A DNA stretch of 64,000 bases from Millisia brevis NBRC 105863 (GTDB taxonomy: Bacteria > Actinomycetota > Actinomycetes > Mycobacteriales > Mycobacteriaceae), in contig NZ_BCRN01000004.1 in NCBI RefSeq assembly GCF_001552615.1, forward strand, positions 248,001 to 312,000. Reading direction: 5' to 3'. The notes beneath the pieces were generated by a model, which was not told where the DNA came from, made no database searches, and saw only the letters and a program-made list of their open reading frames with translations. Shown in pieces: positions 8,837-17,432 of the stretch; within the stretch, counting starts at the first letter, position 1, and each line of letters starts with the position of its first letter. A program made the position numbers and the translations under genes.

Positions 8837-9589
8837 ATGCTGCACGAACCGGCTCCGGCGGCCGATGCGCGAGTGGCTTCCCTGCGCCGTCGGCTGGTCG
8901 CGATGTCGTCGCCCGATCGCCCCGGTGGGGCGTCCGCGGACGGTCGGCTGCGATCGCGCGCGCACGGTTCGCTTCCCGCTCCCGCCGGGATGGAGTCGAT
9001 CTTCCCGCGGGGGGTGGTCGATCGCGGGTCGGTGCTCTCGATCGCCGGCGCGGGATCGGTACTGCTCGGGGTGCTCGCCGCCGCGACCGCCGCCGATGCG
9101 CACGTCGCGATCGTGGGTATGCCCGCGTTGAGCATGCTGCGCCTGGTCGAATTGGGCGGGGTGGTCGATCGGATCGCGGTGATCCCCGATCCCGGCCCCG
9201 ACCCGGTGCGGATCGCCGCGGTCCTGCTCGACGGGATCGACGTGGTGGTTCTGCATCTGGGTGGGATGGCGGTACCGCCGACGCGGGCGCGGGCGGTCAC
9301 CGCCCGGGTGCGGGCCAAGGACGCGCTTCTCGTGGTGGTCGACGGGAGTTGGCCGGGGACCGATCTGCGCCTCGAGTCGCGGGTTGTCGGCTACCGGGGG
9401 GTTGCTTCCGGGCACGGGCGGCTGCGATCGATCGAGATCGCCGTGGCGGTCGACGACCGGTCGCATCGGCGGACCGAGTCGCGGCTGTCGGTGGAATCGC
9501 TTGCCGGAGAGGAACGCTGGCGGGACTGTTCGCCCGGAGCGTCGGGTGACGGGCAGTCGGCGCGGGCCCTGGCCGAGGGGGTGTCCTGA
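8837..9589 (+). CDS. imuA': ImuA' mutasome accessory protein
   Basis: 250 residues, RecA-fold-like. The hydrophobic strands around residues 68-150 (GSVLSIAGAGSVLLGVLAA, VAIVGMP, VVVLHL, LLVVVDG) follow the RecA/SulA-like pattern seen in ImuA' (Rv3395c). In mycobacteria ImuA' and ImuB deliver the error-prone polymerase DnaE2 to damaged templates during SOS-induced mutagenesis. The ATG at 8837 has GAAGG about nine bases upstream; a GTG three codons earlier is possible. A LexA box lies just upstream. It runs into imuB with a TGATG overlap. DnaE2 is encoded about 12 kb away under a second LexA box. Confidence 0.88.
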   Translation: MLHEPAPAADARVASLRRRLVAMSSPDRPGGASADGRLRSRAHGSLPAPAGMESIFPRGVVDRGSVLSIAGAGSVLLGVLAAATAADAHVAIVGMPALSMLRLVELGGVVDRIAVIPDPGPDPVRIAAVLLDGIDVVVLHLGGMAVPPTRARAVTARVRAKDALLVVVDGSWPGTDLRLESRVVGYRGVASGHGRLRSIEIAVAVDDRSHRRTESRLSVESLAGEERWRDCSPGASGDGQSARALAEGVS

Positions 9590-11280
9590 TGGGCGATCGG
9601 CGGACCGGGCGGGTGCTGGCGGTGCTGTGTCCGGACTGGCCGGCGACCGCGGCGGCCGCCGCGGAGGGATTGCCGGAGGACGCCGAGGTCGCGGTGCTGG
9701 CGGCCGGGCGGGTGATCGCCTGCTCCTATACCGCTCGGCGCAACGGGGTGCGGCGCGGCCTGCGCCGTCGGGAAGCCCAGTCCCGTTCTCCCGAGGTGCA
9801 CGTCTTCCGGGACGATCCGGGCCGCGACGCGCGCCTGTTCGAGCCACTCGCCGCGGCGATGGAGGAGGTCACCGCCGGGGTCGAGGTCCTGCGGCCGGGG
9901 TTGATGGTGTTCGACTCGCGGGGCATGCGGCGCCGATTCGGCGGTGAGCAGGAAGCCGCCGAGCGGTTGGTCGACATCGCCGCCGCTGTCGGGGTCGAGA
10001 TACGGGTCGGGGCCGCCGACGCGTTGACCACCGCAGTGATCGCCGCCCGGCATACGACATTCGTTCCGCCGGGGGACGGCGCCCGCTTCCTCGCCGAACT
10101 GCCGATCGAGGAGTTGTCCGGCGAGCCCAGCCTCGAGGACGACACCCGCGCCGATCTGATCGATCTGCTCCGCCGGCTGGGGCTGCGGCGGATCGGGGAC
10201 TTCGCCGCCCTGTCCCCGGCCGACGTCGCCTCCCGCTTCGGTCGCGATGCGATCACCGCGCACCGGGCGTCCCGCGCCGAACCCGAACGGGGGGTATCCC
10301 ATCGGGACGTTCCCACCGATATCGCCGTGGAGAAGCGGTGCGATCCACCGGTCGGCCGGGTGGATGCGGCGGCCTTCGTCGGCCGCGGGCTCGCCGAGGA
10401 GGTCCATCAACGCCTCGCCGCGTCCGGGCTGGCGTGTACCCGACTGCTGGTGCACGTCGAGAGCAGCCGCGGCGATGTGCTGTCGCGGACCTGGCGATGC
10501 GGTGAGCCGCTGACCGCCCGCGCGACCGCGGATCGCATTCGCTGGCAGATCGACGGCTGGATGACCGGGCGAGCCGGTATCGCCGGCGGGCGTCAGGGGG
10601 CGCCCGGCCGTGCGGGACGGTCGGGGCGGCGGGCGGTTCGGGCGGCCGACGAGGAGCCGGTGGACGATCCCGGCGACGAGATCGACGACGCGGACGAGGG
10701 GGTGGTGCTGCTGCGCCTCGAACCGCTGGAGGTGGTCGATGCCGGATTTCTGCAGAGCGGGCTGTGGGGGGAGACCGGCCGGGCCGGCGAGCGGGCCCAA
10801 CGGGCGCTGACCCGGGTGCAGGGACTGCTCGGCGGCGACGCGGTTCGGGTGGCGACGGTCGCCGGCGGATACGGGCCGGGGGAGCGCATCACCGAGATCC
10901 CCTTCGGCGACGAGCGGGTGCCGCACGCCGATCCCGCCGCCCCGTGGCCGGGTCTGCTGCCGCAGCCGACGCCGGCGATCCTGTACCGGGAGCACCCGGA
11001 TATCGACGTCCTCGACCGGATCGGGGCCCCGGTGCTGCTGACCGAACGCGACGAGCTGTCCGCGGTACCCGAGCAGGTGCGCCGGCGCGATCGGCGGTGG
11101 CGGCTGCGGGCCTGGGCGGGTCCCTGGCCGGTACATCGCCGATGGTGGGCGACCCCCGGCCGGCCCGACGCCGACATCGACGGGCCGCGCGCCCGGATCC
11201 AGGTGGTGCTCGACGACAACCGCGCGCTGTTGCTGCTCTACACCGACGCCGGGTGGCGGGTCGAGGGGCGCTACGAATGA
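9589..11280 (+). CDS. imuB: ImuB, catalytically inactive Y-family polymerase homologue
   Basis: 563 residues. The N-terminal two thirds follow the DinB/Y-family fold (VLCPDWPATAAAA, ACSYTARRNGVRRGLRRREA), but the usual metal-binding acidic residues are absent, as in ImuB (Rv3394c). A beta-clamp binding motif QSGLWG is at 389-394, matching the QLPLWG motif of mycobacterial ImuB. The C-terminal region would contact ImuA' and DnaE2. ImuB is thus the hub that links the clamp to DnaE2. Its ATG shares a base with the imuA' stop, so the two are coupled. Its 3' end overlaps the convergent SDR gene by ten bases. Confidence 0.92.
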   Translation: MGDRRTGRVLAVLCPDWPATAAAAAEGLPEDAEVAVLAAGRVIACSYTARRNGVRRGLRRREAQSRSPEVHVFRDDPGRDARLFEPLAAAMEEVTAGVEVLRPGLMVFDSRGMRRRFGGEQEAAERLVDIAAAVGVEIRVGAADALTTAVIAARHTTFVPPGDGARFLAELPIEELSGEPSLEDDTRADLIDLLRRLGLRRIGDFAALSPADVASRFGRDAITAHRASRAEPERGVSHRDVPTDIAVEKRCDPPVGRVDAAAFVGRGLAEEVHQRLAASGLACTRLLVHVESSRGDVLSRTWRCGEPLTARATADRIRWQIDGWMTGRAGIAGGRQGAPGRAGRSGRRAVRAADEEPVDDPGDEIDDADEGVVLLRLEPLEVVDAGFLQSGLWGETGRAGERAQRALTRVQGLLGGDAVRVATVAGGYGPGERITEIPFGDERVPHADPAAPWPGLLPQPTPAILYREHPDIDVLDRIGAPVLLTERDELSAVPEQVRRRDRRWRLRAWAGPWPVHRRWWATPGRPDADIDGPRARIQVVLDDNRALLLLYTDAGWRVEGRYE

Positions 11281-12209
11281 TCGACCAGTTGCTCCGAGTC
11301 GTGCCACAGCGTCTGCGCGAGCTGCTCGTCGTAGGACACCTTCGACGAAGCCACCTTCGACAGCTTCCCCTCCTTGGCCTGGAAGTATCCGCCGGTCCCG
11401 TCCGCGTAGCGCGGGTCGACGGCCAGGTCCGCCAGCGCCGCCCCGGAGAACGTGGCGGTCGAGGTGGTCACGCCGATGAGCTTCATCAGCCGATTCGGCA
11501 GCGAGGTGCTCATCACCCACCGCACCGCCGCGGGCATATCGCGCACGAGGCCGGTCCCGGTCACCGATCCCGGGTCGTAGGCGATCGATGCGATCGAGCT
11601 GCCCTCCCGCTCCAGGCGACGGGCGAGTTCGTAGGCGTACATGACGGTGCAGAGCTTCGAGGTCGCGTACCGCTTGCCCACCGACAGCGGCTTGGCGCCG
11701 TTCTTGCCGTCGTTGGCCAGGGCCACGGCATTCGGTGCGACCGCGGCCCCGATCAACCGGCCGTCCATGCTGTCCGCGTCGTGCGTGCCGCTGGCGGTGA
11801 AGATCACCCGACCGTCGGCGGCCATCGCGGGCAGCAGGAGCTCGACGAGCAGGAAGTGTCCGAGGCAGTTGGTCGCGAAGGTCATCTCGTAGCCCTCCGG
11901 ACTGTAGGACTCCGGCCCGTCGAATCGGCCGCCTGCATTGCAGATCAGCGCGTCGAGCGGCGCGATCTCCCCGCGCTCGATCATCGCCCGGCAGGTCTGC
12001 GCGGCCTCGCGCACCGAGGCCATCGACGAGGTGTCGAGGGCGACCATGGCCACCTCGACCCCGTTGCGGGCCCGCAATTCCTCGGCGACCTCACGCATCC
12101 GGTCCGGGCTGCGTCCGGCCAGGACGAGGTTGACCCCGCGACCGGCGAGCTGCCGGGAGCATTCGAGTCCGATACCGGAATGACCGCCGGTGATGAATAC
12201 GGTTGCCAC
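11271..12209 (-). CDS. Short-chain dehydrogenase (WW-domain oxidoreductase/protochlorophyllide reductase-like)
   Basis: 312 residues. The Rossmann nucleotide site TGGHSGIG is at residues 7-14 and the catalytic Tyr and Lys are in RYATSKL. NAG lies in LICNAGG and a Ser/Thr in IFTASGTHD. The insertion before the YxxxK motif is typical of light-dependent protochlorophyllide reductase-like and retinol dehydrogenase-like SDRs. The substrate is unknown. The GTG at 12209 is preceded by AGGAGG at five bases; the upstream ATG at 12230 lacks such a site. It is divergent from an XRE/MmyB-type regulator, which probably controls it. Its stop overlaps imuB tail to tail. Confidence 0.88.
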   Translation of the reverse strand: MATVFITGGHSGIGLECSRQLAGRGVNLVLAGRSPDRMREVAEELRARNGVEVAMVALDTSSMASVREAAQTCRAMIERGEIAPLDALICNAGGRFDGPESYSPEGYEMTFATNCLGHFLLVELLLPAMAADGRVIFTASGTHDADSMDGRLIGAAVAPNAVALANDGKNGAKPLSVGKRYATSKLCTVMYAYELARRLEREGSSIASIAYDPGSVTGTGLVRDMPAAVRWVMSTSLPNRLMKLIGVTTSTATFSGAALADLAVDPRYADGTGGYFQAKEGKLSKVASSKVSYDEQLAQTLWHDSEQLVDHS

Positions 12210-12309
12210 AACCGCCTCCTGATGTCGATCCATGTTGTGGAGCACTTCGCCCCACCGATGCCTCCACGGTGCTGCCGCGCGGCGGGTGCAACAAGAGAGC
12301 CTCGAGACT

Positions 12310-12324
12310 GGGACCGGCGGTCCC
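12310..12324. promoter_or_regulatory. Hyphenated palindrome in the SDR/XRE intergenic region
   Basis: GGGACC and GGTCCC flank a GGC centre. It lies 58 bases before the XRE-type start, where an autoregulatory operator shared with the divergent SDR gene could be. No protein is assigned by sequence alone. Confidence 0.4.
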
Positions 12325-12381
12325 GGGCAGAGTCCGCGCGCGCCCGAGGACAGATCCCGCTCCGACGAGGACAGTGGGGAC

Positions 12382-13227
12382 ATGGATCGTGCCGAATTGG
12401 CAACTGTGCTGCGGGCCGCGCGGGCGCGCATCGCGCCGGAGGAGGTCGGCCTGACCGTCGGGCAGCACCGGCGGGTGGCCGGCCTGCGCCGCGAGGAGGT
12501 CGCCCAGCTCGCGGGCCTGAGCGTCGACTATGTCGTGCGCCTCGAGCAGGGCCGGGCGCCCCAACCGTCCGTCCAGGTGCTCACGGCGTTGACCCGGGCC
12601 CTGCGCCTCGACCGCGACGGCCGCGACCTGGTCTTCCGGCTTGCGGGCAGCGCGCCCCCGCTGCCCGGCCTGATCGAGATGACCATTCGGCCCAGCGTGC
12701 TGCGCCTCCTGCAGCGCTTCGCCGACCTGCCCGCGCTGATCCTGTCTGCGAAGGGAGATGTGCTGGCGCAGAACGAGTTGGCGGCGGCGCTGCTCGGCGA
12801 CCTCACCGCGCTTCCCGAGCGGCAGCGCAACATCATCCGGCTGCAATTCCTCGGGTCCGACGCGGTTCGCCCGGTGCTGTCCTCGGACGATCTCGTCGTG
12901 GCGGAGGAGCAGGCGGTCGGGTCGCTGCGGGCCGCGCTCTCGCGCTATCCGGACGACGCCGAATTGCGGGCGCTCGTCGACGAGGTGATCGCCGGCAGCG
13001 AGCGCTTCCGACAGTTGTGGCAGTCCGGGACGTCGACCGTGGCGCGCACGATGACCAAGACGGTCGAGCACCCCGATGTCGGCCGGCTGACCCTGGATTG
13101 CGACACCCTGCTGCTGCCGGACACCGACCAGATGATGGTCGTCTACTCCGCGGCCGCCGGTACCCGCGAGGCGTCGGCGCTCGAGGTCCTGCGGGTGACC
13201 GGCACCGAGCGGATGACCGCGCACTGA
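12382..13227 (+). CDS. XRE-family regulator with MmyB-like ligand domain
   Basis: 281 residues. An N-terminal helix-turn-helix (about 25-75: GLRREEVAQLAGLSVDYVVRLEQG) precedes a C-terminal PAS-like MmyB domain that may bind a fatty acid or other small ligand. The motif R-x-P-Q-P-S after the helix is the family hallmark. Such regulators commonly sit divergently beside an SDR gene and control it, as here (173 bases between starts). The ATG at 12382 fits the family N-terminus and has GGGGA just upstream. Confidence 0.9.
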   Translation: MDRAELATVLRAARARIAPEEVGLTVGQHRRVAGLRREEVAQLAGLSVDYVVRLEQGRAPQPSVQVLTALTRALRLDRDGRDLVFRLAGSAPPLPGLIEMTIRPSVLRLLQRFADLPALILSAKGDVLAQNELAAALLGDLTALPERQRNIIRLQFLGSDAVRPVLSSDDLVVAEEQAVGSLRAALSRYPDDAELRALVDEVIAGSERFRQLWQSGTSTVARTMTKTVEHPDVGRLTLDCDTLLLPDTDQMMVVYSAAAGTREASALEVLRVTGTERMTAH

Positions 13228-13234
13228 CCGCCCA

Positions 13235-13298
13235 CCGGCCCCTCCGCGCGCCGGCCCCTCCGCGCGCCGGCCGCTCCGCCTACCGGCCGCTCCGAGCC
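13235..13298. repeat. Four 16-bp degenerate tandem repeats after a stop codon
   Basis: Four consecutive copies follow CCGGCCSCTCCGCGCG. The first two are identical and the last two share CCGGCCGCTCCG. They begin eight bases after the XRE stop codon and lie before the terminator hairpin. Confidence 0.75.
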
Positions 13299-13325
13299 GC
13301 GGCCGCAACCGCAGCCGCAACGGCG

Positions 13326-13360
13326 TCGGCCGCCGCCCGCGCAATGCGGGCGACGGCCGA
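13326..13360. terminator. Bidirectional GC hairpin
   Basis: TCGGCCG pairs with CGGCCGA on the outside and CGCCCGC with GCGGGCG on the inside, with loop GCAAT. It lies between the convergent XRE regulator and MmpL gene. Confidence 0.75.
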
Positions 13361-13375
13361 TCGAACGATTCCGGG

Positions 13376-15616
13376 TCAGACGTTGACCGGTCGGTCGCTG
13401 TCGAGTGCCAGGTCGCGGGCGTCCAACTCCAACCGCAACTTCTCGCCCTCGACGTCGACATTCGGCAGGATCCGGTCGAGCCATGCCGGCAACCACCAGG
13501 CCCGGTCGCCGAGCATCGACATGACCGCGGGGATCACCATCATGCGAATGATGAACGCGTCGAAGAAGACCGCCGCGGCCAGCGCGAAGCCCATCATCTT
13601 GCCCACGGTGTCCGGCGAGAGCATGAACGCCGCGAAGACCGAGATCATGATGATCGCCGCCGAGGTGACCACCCGGGCGCCGTGCTGGAAGCCGGTCACG
13701 ATCGCGTCCTTCGCCGAGGCGCCGTGTACGTACTCCTCGCGCATCCGGGTGACCAGGAAGACCTGGTAGTCCATCGCGAGGCCGAAGACCATGCCCACCA
13801 GGAAGATCGGCAGGAACGAGATGATCGGCAGCGGGTACTGGATCAGCCCGCCCCAGCCCTCCTGGAAGATCGCCACGGTCACGCCGAAGGTGGCGCAGAC
13901 CGAGAACAGGAAGCCCAGGGTCGCGGTCAGCGGCACCAGGATCGAGCGGAAGACCAGCATCAGGATCAGGAAGGCCAGCCCGACGACGACGATCAAATAG
14001 GGGATCAGCGCGGAGTCGAGCTTGCTGGACATGTCCGACAGGATCGCCGTCTCACCCGCCACCCCGAGTTCGACGCCGAACTGCGAGGAGCTGGTGTCCG
14101 CGTGCGCGCGGATCGCCTCCATCAGGTCGTGGGTTTCGGTCGAACTCGGCGCCGTCTGCGGGGTCACCCGGATCAGCGCGGATGTCGCGCCCTCCTGCGA
14201 GGGCATCGCACCGGTGCCGTTGCCGGTCCACATCAGCTGCCCGGGGTCGGCGACGTTGTTCAGCCCCTGGATGAAGCTGATCGCATCGTCGGCGGCGGGC
14301 GCGATGTCCTGCCCGTCTTGGCCCGAGAGCACCACGAACAGCGGTCCGTTGACACCCTCGCCGAAACCGGTCCGCATCAATTCCAGGGCCGGGCGCTGCG
14401 CGTCCGGGGTGAACGACATCCCCAGTTCCATGCGCGTCATCGGGACCGCGGCCACCGCGAGCACCGCCAGGCCGGCCAACGCGACCGGCAGCGGGCGGCG
14501 CACCGCGAACTTCGCCCACCGGTGCCCATTGGATTCCTTCGAGTCCGGCTCGTCGCCGTGTCGGATGCCGGGGATCCGGCCGGCGAAGGCGAACCGTCCG
14601 AAGATGCCGAGCACCGCGGGGATCAGGGTGGTCGCACAGAGCACCGACACGATCACCGCGATCGCGGCACCGATGCCCATCTGGCTGATGAAGGGCACCC
14701 CGACGATCGTCAGCGCCGTCAGCGCGATCACGACGGTCAATCCGGCGAATACCACCGACGATCCCGCCGTGCCGACCGCTCGACCGGCGGCGTCCGCGCG
14801 GCTGCGCGAGGTGTTCAGCTCGTTGCGGTACCGGGAGACGATGAACAGCGAATAGTCGATCGCAACGGCGATGCCGATCATCGAGGCGATCATGCTGACC
14901 ATCTCGTTGACGTCGACGATCGCTGCGCCGAGGGTCAGCAGGTTCAGCGAGATCGCCACGCCGACAAGGGCGGTGATGATCGGAATGAACGACGCGACCA
15001 GGGCGCCGAAGGCGATGATCATCACGACGAAGGCCACCGCGAAGCCGATCGCCTCGGACGCCGATCCCTCGACGCCGCTGGTCATCAACGATCCGGTGCC
15101 TTCGACCTGCAGCCCGTTGACCGAGGAGTCGGCGATGATCTGCTTGAACTCGTCGACCGATTCGGTCGACTGGTCGGCCATCGGGATGCTCTGGGTGACC
15201 TGGATCAGGCCCACTCGCCCGTCGTCGCCGAGTACCGAGGCCGCCTGCTCCGGCGCCTGCTCGGCCACGGTCACCGGATTGGCAAGCGCGTCCCCGTTCG
15301 CGAGGTCGGGCAGCGTGCGCAGGCGCTCGATCAGCGCGTCGATATCCGCGTCGTGCGCGGCGAGCCCATCGTCGGCGTGGATCAGCACCGATGTCGAGGC
15401 CTGTTCCTGCTGTTGACTGATCGCCGGGAAGTCCTCGGCCATCAGGTCGGTCGCCCGCTGGGAGTCGGTTCCCGGCAGGCTGAAGTTGTTGGACGTCTGC
15501 GGGTCGGTCGCGGCGACGGTGCCCAGAATCGCCGCGAAGGCGAGGATCCACACCCCCACAACGAGGTATTTCCTGCGGTAGGCGAAGCTGCCCAACCGGT
15601 ACAGATATGTGGCCAT
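13376..15616 (-). CDS. MmpL-family RND transporter
   Basis: 746 residues with the two-fold RND layout. There is one membrane helix near residues 18-37, a periplasmic domain, five helices (about 180-345), a second helix plus shorter periplasmic domain, and a final five-helix bundle (about 525-700). The charged helix motifs (AIDYSLFIVSRYR and AMDYQVFLVTRMREE) carry the proton-relay Asp-Tyr pairs typical of MmpL3-type proteins. Substrates of this family are lipids or drugs; this one is unknown. It follows a TetR gene on the same strand after 136 bases of repeats, so local TetR control is likely. GAGAGGGA precedes the ATG. Confidence 0.93.
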   Translation of the reverse strand: MATYLYRLGSFAYRRKYLVVGVWILAFAAILGTVAATDPQTSNNFSLPGTDSQRATDLMAEDFPAISQQQEQASTSVLIHADDGLAAHDADIDALIERLRTLPDLANGDALANPVTVAEQAPEQAASVLGDDGRVGLIQVTQSIPMADQSTESVDEFKQIIADSSVNGLQVEGTGSLMTSGVEGSASEAIGFAVAFVVMIIAFGALVASFIPIITALVGVAISLNLLTLGAAIVDVNEMVSMIASMIGIAVAIDYSLFIVSRYRNELNTSRSRADAAGRAVGTAGSSVVFAGLTVVIALTALTIVGVPFISQMGIGAAIAVIVSVLCATTLIPAVLGIFGRFAFAGRIPGIRHGDEPDSKESNGHRWAKFAVRRPLPVALAGLAVLAVAAVPMTRMELGMSFTPDAQRPALELMRTGFGEGVNGPLFVVLSGQDGQDIAPAADDAISFIQGLNNVADPGQLMWTGNGTGAMPSQEGATSALIRVTPQTAPSSTETHDLMEAIRAHADTSSSQFGVELGVAGETAILSDMSSKLDSALIPYLIVVVGLAFLILMLVFRSILVPLTATLGFLFSVCATFGVTVAIFQEGWGGLIQYPLPIISFLPIFLVGMVFGLAMDYQVFLVTRMREEYVHGASAKDAIVTGFQHGARVVTSAAIIMISVFAAFMLSPDTVGKMMGFALAAAVFFDAFIIRMMVIPAVMSMLGDRAWWLPAWLDRILPNVDVEGEKLRLELDARDLALDSDRPVNV

Positions 15617-15664
15617 GCGGGGTGGTCCCTCTCCGATGAATCGCGTCGATCGCGGGCTGGTCGT

Positions 15665-15712
15665 CGGCGCTGGTTGATGGGCGGCGCTGGTTGAGGGCGG
15701 CGCGGGTCGATG
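15665..15712. repeat. Three 16-17-bp tandem repeats between tetR and mmpL
   Basis: On the plus strand, units of CGGCGCTGGTTGATGGG follow each other three times with increasing divergence. On the coding strand they lie after the TetR stop and before the MmpL ribosome site. Confidence 0.65.
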
Positions 15713-15752
15713 TGAACCGGGCTGGTGACGCGGGTGGTGCGAGGTGTCCGGG

Positions 15753-16403
15753 TCAGTGGAGCGTCTCGGTGGCCGGCTGCTCTACCGAACGTTCGACCGT
15801 GGCCGGCAGGGTTCCGAAGCCGTTGCGCAGCAGGGCGAAACCTTCCGTCAGGTAGCGCCGGCGACTCACCGCGTCGTCGCCGGCGGTCGTCAGGGCGGAG
15901 TTGATCGTCACCACGGCGACGTGCGCGATCAGGGTGACGGTCATGGCATCGGTCCCGGTGGGCAGGCGTTCGGCGATCGCCTGTTGTACCGGATGGCCCT
16001 CGCGATCCTTCGACAGCCGCAATGCCGTCAGCTGTGGATAGGTCGAGCTGAGGGAAACGATGGCGCGCAGATCGTCGGCATCCTCGGGAAACCGTTCGAG
16101 CATCGTCGAGGTGGCCCGTTCGATCGCGTCCCAGACGTTCTCATCGGCCGGTCGCTCCCGCAATGCCGTCGTCCAGCGCTCCTCGATGCGACCGAGGTGG
16201 AACAGGATCGCGTCCTCTTTGCGGCCGAAATAGTTGTGGAACGTCCGGGTGGATACGTTGGCGGCACCCGCGATCGTCTCGGCGGTGGCCCGATCGAGGC
16301 CCACCTCCCGGGCGATGCGCAGCGCGGCGGCGCCGAGAGCGCAACGGGTGGCCGCTTTCTTGCGATCGCGCAGTCCGCGCAGTCCTTCCACCCGGCTCAG
16401 CAT
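15753..16403 (-). CDS. TetR-family repressor
   Basis: 216 residues. The N-terminal helix-turn-helix (about 20-65: ATAETIAGAANVSTRTFHNYFGRKEDAI) is classical TetR and is followed by a helical ligand domain. It lies directly upstream of the MmpL gene on the same strand and divergent from an alpha/beta hydrolase. This is the usual setting for a repressor of an efflux or lipid-export pump. The effector is unknown. The ATG at 16403 gives the full DNA-binding domain. Confidence 0.92.
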   Translation of the reverse strand: MLSRVEGLRGLRDRKKAATRCALGAAALRIAREVGLDRATAETIAGAANVSTRTFHNYFGRKEDAILFHLGRIEERWTTALRERPADENVWDAIERATSTMLERFPEDADDLRAIVSLSSTYPQLTALRLSKDREGHPVQQAIAERLPTGTDAMTVTLIAHVAVVTINSALTTAGDDAVSRRRYLTEGFALLRNGFGTLPATVERSVEQPATETLH

Positions 16404-16563
16404 TCAGAATCTTGCCGACCTCTGCAACTTTTCAGTCGGCTGCACGTTCATTGCGTTGCTCACCGGTCGGCTGAACTATGAGATTCATCGCACATCGGGC
16501 CCGTATCCGGGGGCGAGATGGTCCGAAATGTCACGTTTGCTGCGTCTTGCCCGGTGGTGCCTC

Positions 16564-16569
16564 TAAGCT
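16564..16569 (+). promoter_or_regulatory. -10 box of the alpha/beta hydrolase gene
   Basis: TAAGCT lies eight bases before the ATG, so transcription would start at or next to the start codon. No ribosome site is visible. Confidence 0.5.
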
Positions 16570-16577
16570 TTGCGTGC

Positions 16578-17333
16578 ATGCACCTCGCTGACCGCACCCT
16601 CGGACTCGGCGGTCTGCGAATCGCTTACCGGGACAGCGATCCGACCGCCGGTATCGACGTGCCCGTCACCGTCCTCGTCCACGGATTGAGCGCCGATTCG
16701 CGCTCCTGGGAGCCGACGATCGATCGACTGGTCGCACAAGGGCAGCGGGTGATCGCCCCGGATATGCGGGGCCACGGCCAGACCGCCCGCGCGCAGCGCT
16801 ATCTCCTGGACGACTTCGTCGCCGACCTGAACGCGGTCACCGATGCCGTCGTTCCCGATCGGCCGGTCGACATGATCGGCCACTCGTTCGGCGGTCTCGT
16901 CGCGGCCCTCTGTGCCGCGTCACCCGATCGGCAACGTGTGCGGCGATTGGTCCTCGAAGACATCCCGCTGCCCCCGCGCTGGGATGGGCCCACCGAACTA
17001 CCCACCCTGAAGCGGCGGGAGTCCCTGCTGCACGGATTGTTCTTCCTGCTGCGTAACCCCCGCGGAGCGTGGAACTTCGATCGCAGTCAGATCTCCGCGG
17101 TGCGCGGGGCGATCCAGGCGCGCAATCCGCAGTGGTGGTCGGCGGTCTCGCAGTTGCCGGTGCCGGTCCTGGTGGTCGACGGTGGGGCCAAAGGGATGAT
17201 GGACCGCGCCCGCCTCGACGACCTGCGCTCGACGATCCCCGACGTGCGGGTGGTCACCATCCCGGTGGGGCATGTGGTGCACCGGGCGGACCCGGAGGGG
17301 TTCGCCGCCGCCCTGCGGTCCTTCCTGAACTGA
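16578..17333 (+). CDS. Alpha/beta-fold hydrolase
   Basis: 251 residues. The fold markers are in order: the oxyanion HG (VLVHGLSADS), the D-x-RGHG turn (DMRGHGQT), the nucleophile elbow GHSFGG (Ser103), an acid after VLVVDGG, and the catalytic His in GHVVHR near the end. The acid is followed by GAKGMMD instead of the common G-x-x-D. There is no signal peptide. The substrate cannot be told. The ATG at 16578 is leaderless-looking. It is divergent from the TetR gene and may share its operator. Confidence 0.88.
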   Translation: MHLADRTLGLGGLRIAYRDSDPTAGIDVPVTVLVHGLSADSRSWEPTIDRLVAQGQRVIAPDMRGHGQTARAQRYLLDDFVADLNAVTDAVVPDRPVDMIGHSFGGLVAALCAASPDRQRVRRLVLEDIPLPPRWDGPTELPTLKRRESLLHGLFFLLRNPRGAWNFDRSQISAVRGAIQARNPQWWSAVSQLPVPVLVVDGGAKGMMDRARLDDLRSTIPDVRVVTIPVGHVVHRADPEGFAAALRSFLN

Positions 17334-17365
17334 CACCCCGTCCGGACCCCCTGACTCAACCGCCG

Positions 17366-17414
17366 GAACCGGCCCCCTGAACCGGCCCTTGAACTGGCCC
17401 TTGAACCGGCCCGC
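17366..17414. repeat. Four 12-bp tandem repeats in a convergent gap
   Basis: Units of GAACCGGCCCTT follow one another about four times, beginning 33 bases after the hydrolase stop. They fill much of the gap before the stop of the acyl-CoA reductase. Confidence 0.65.
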
Positions 17415-17432
17415 CCGCTGAGCCGGGTCGGT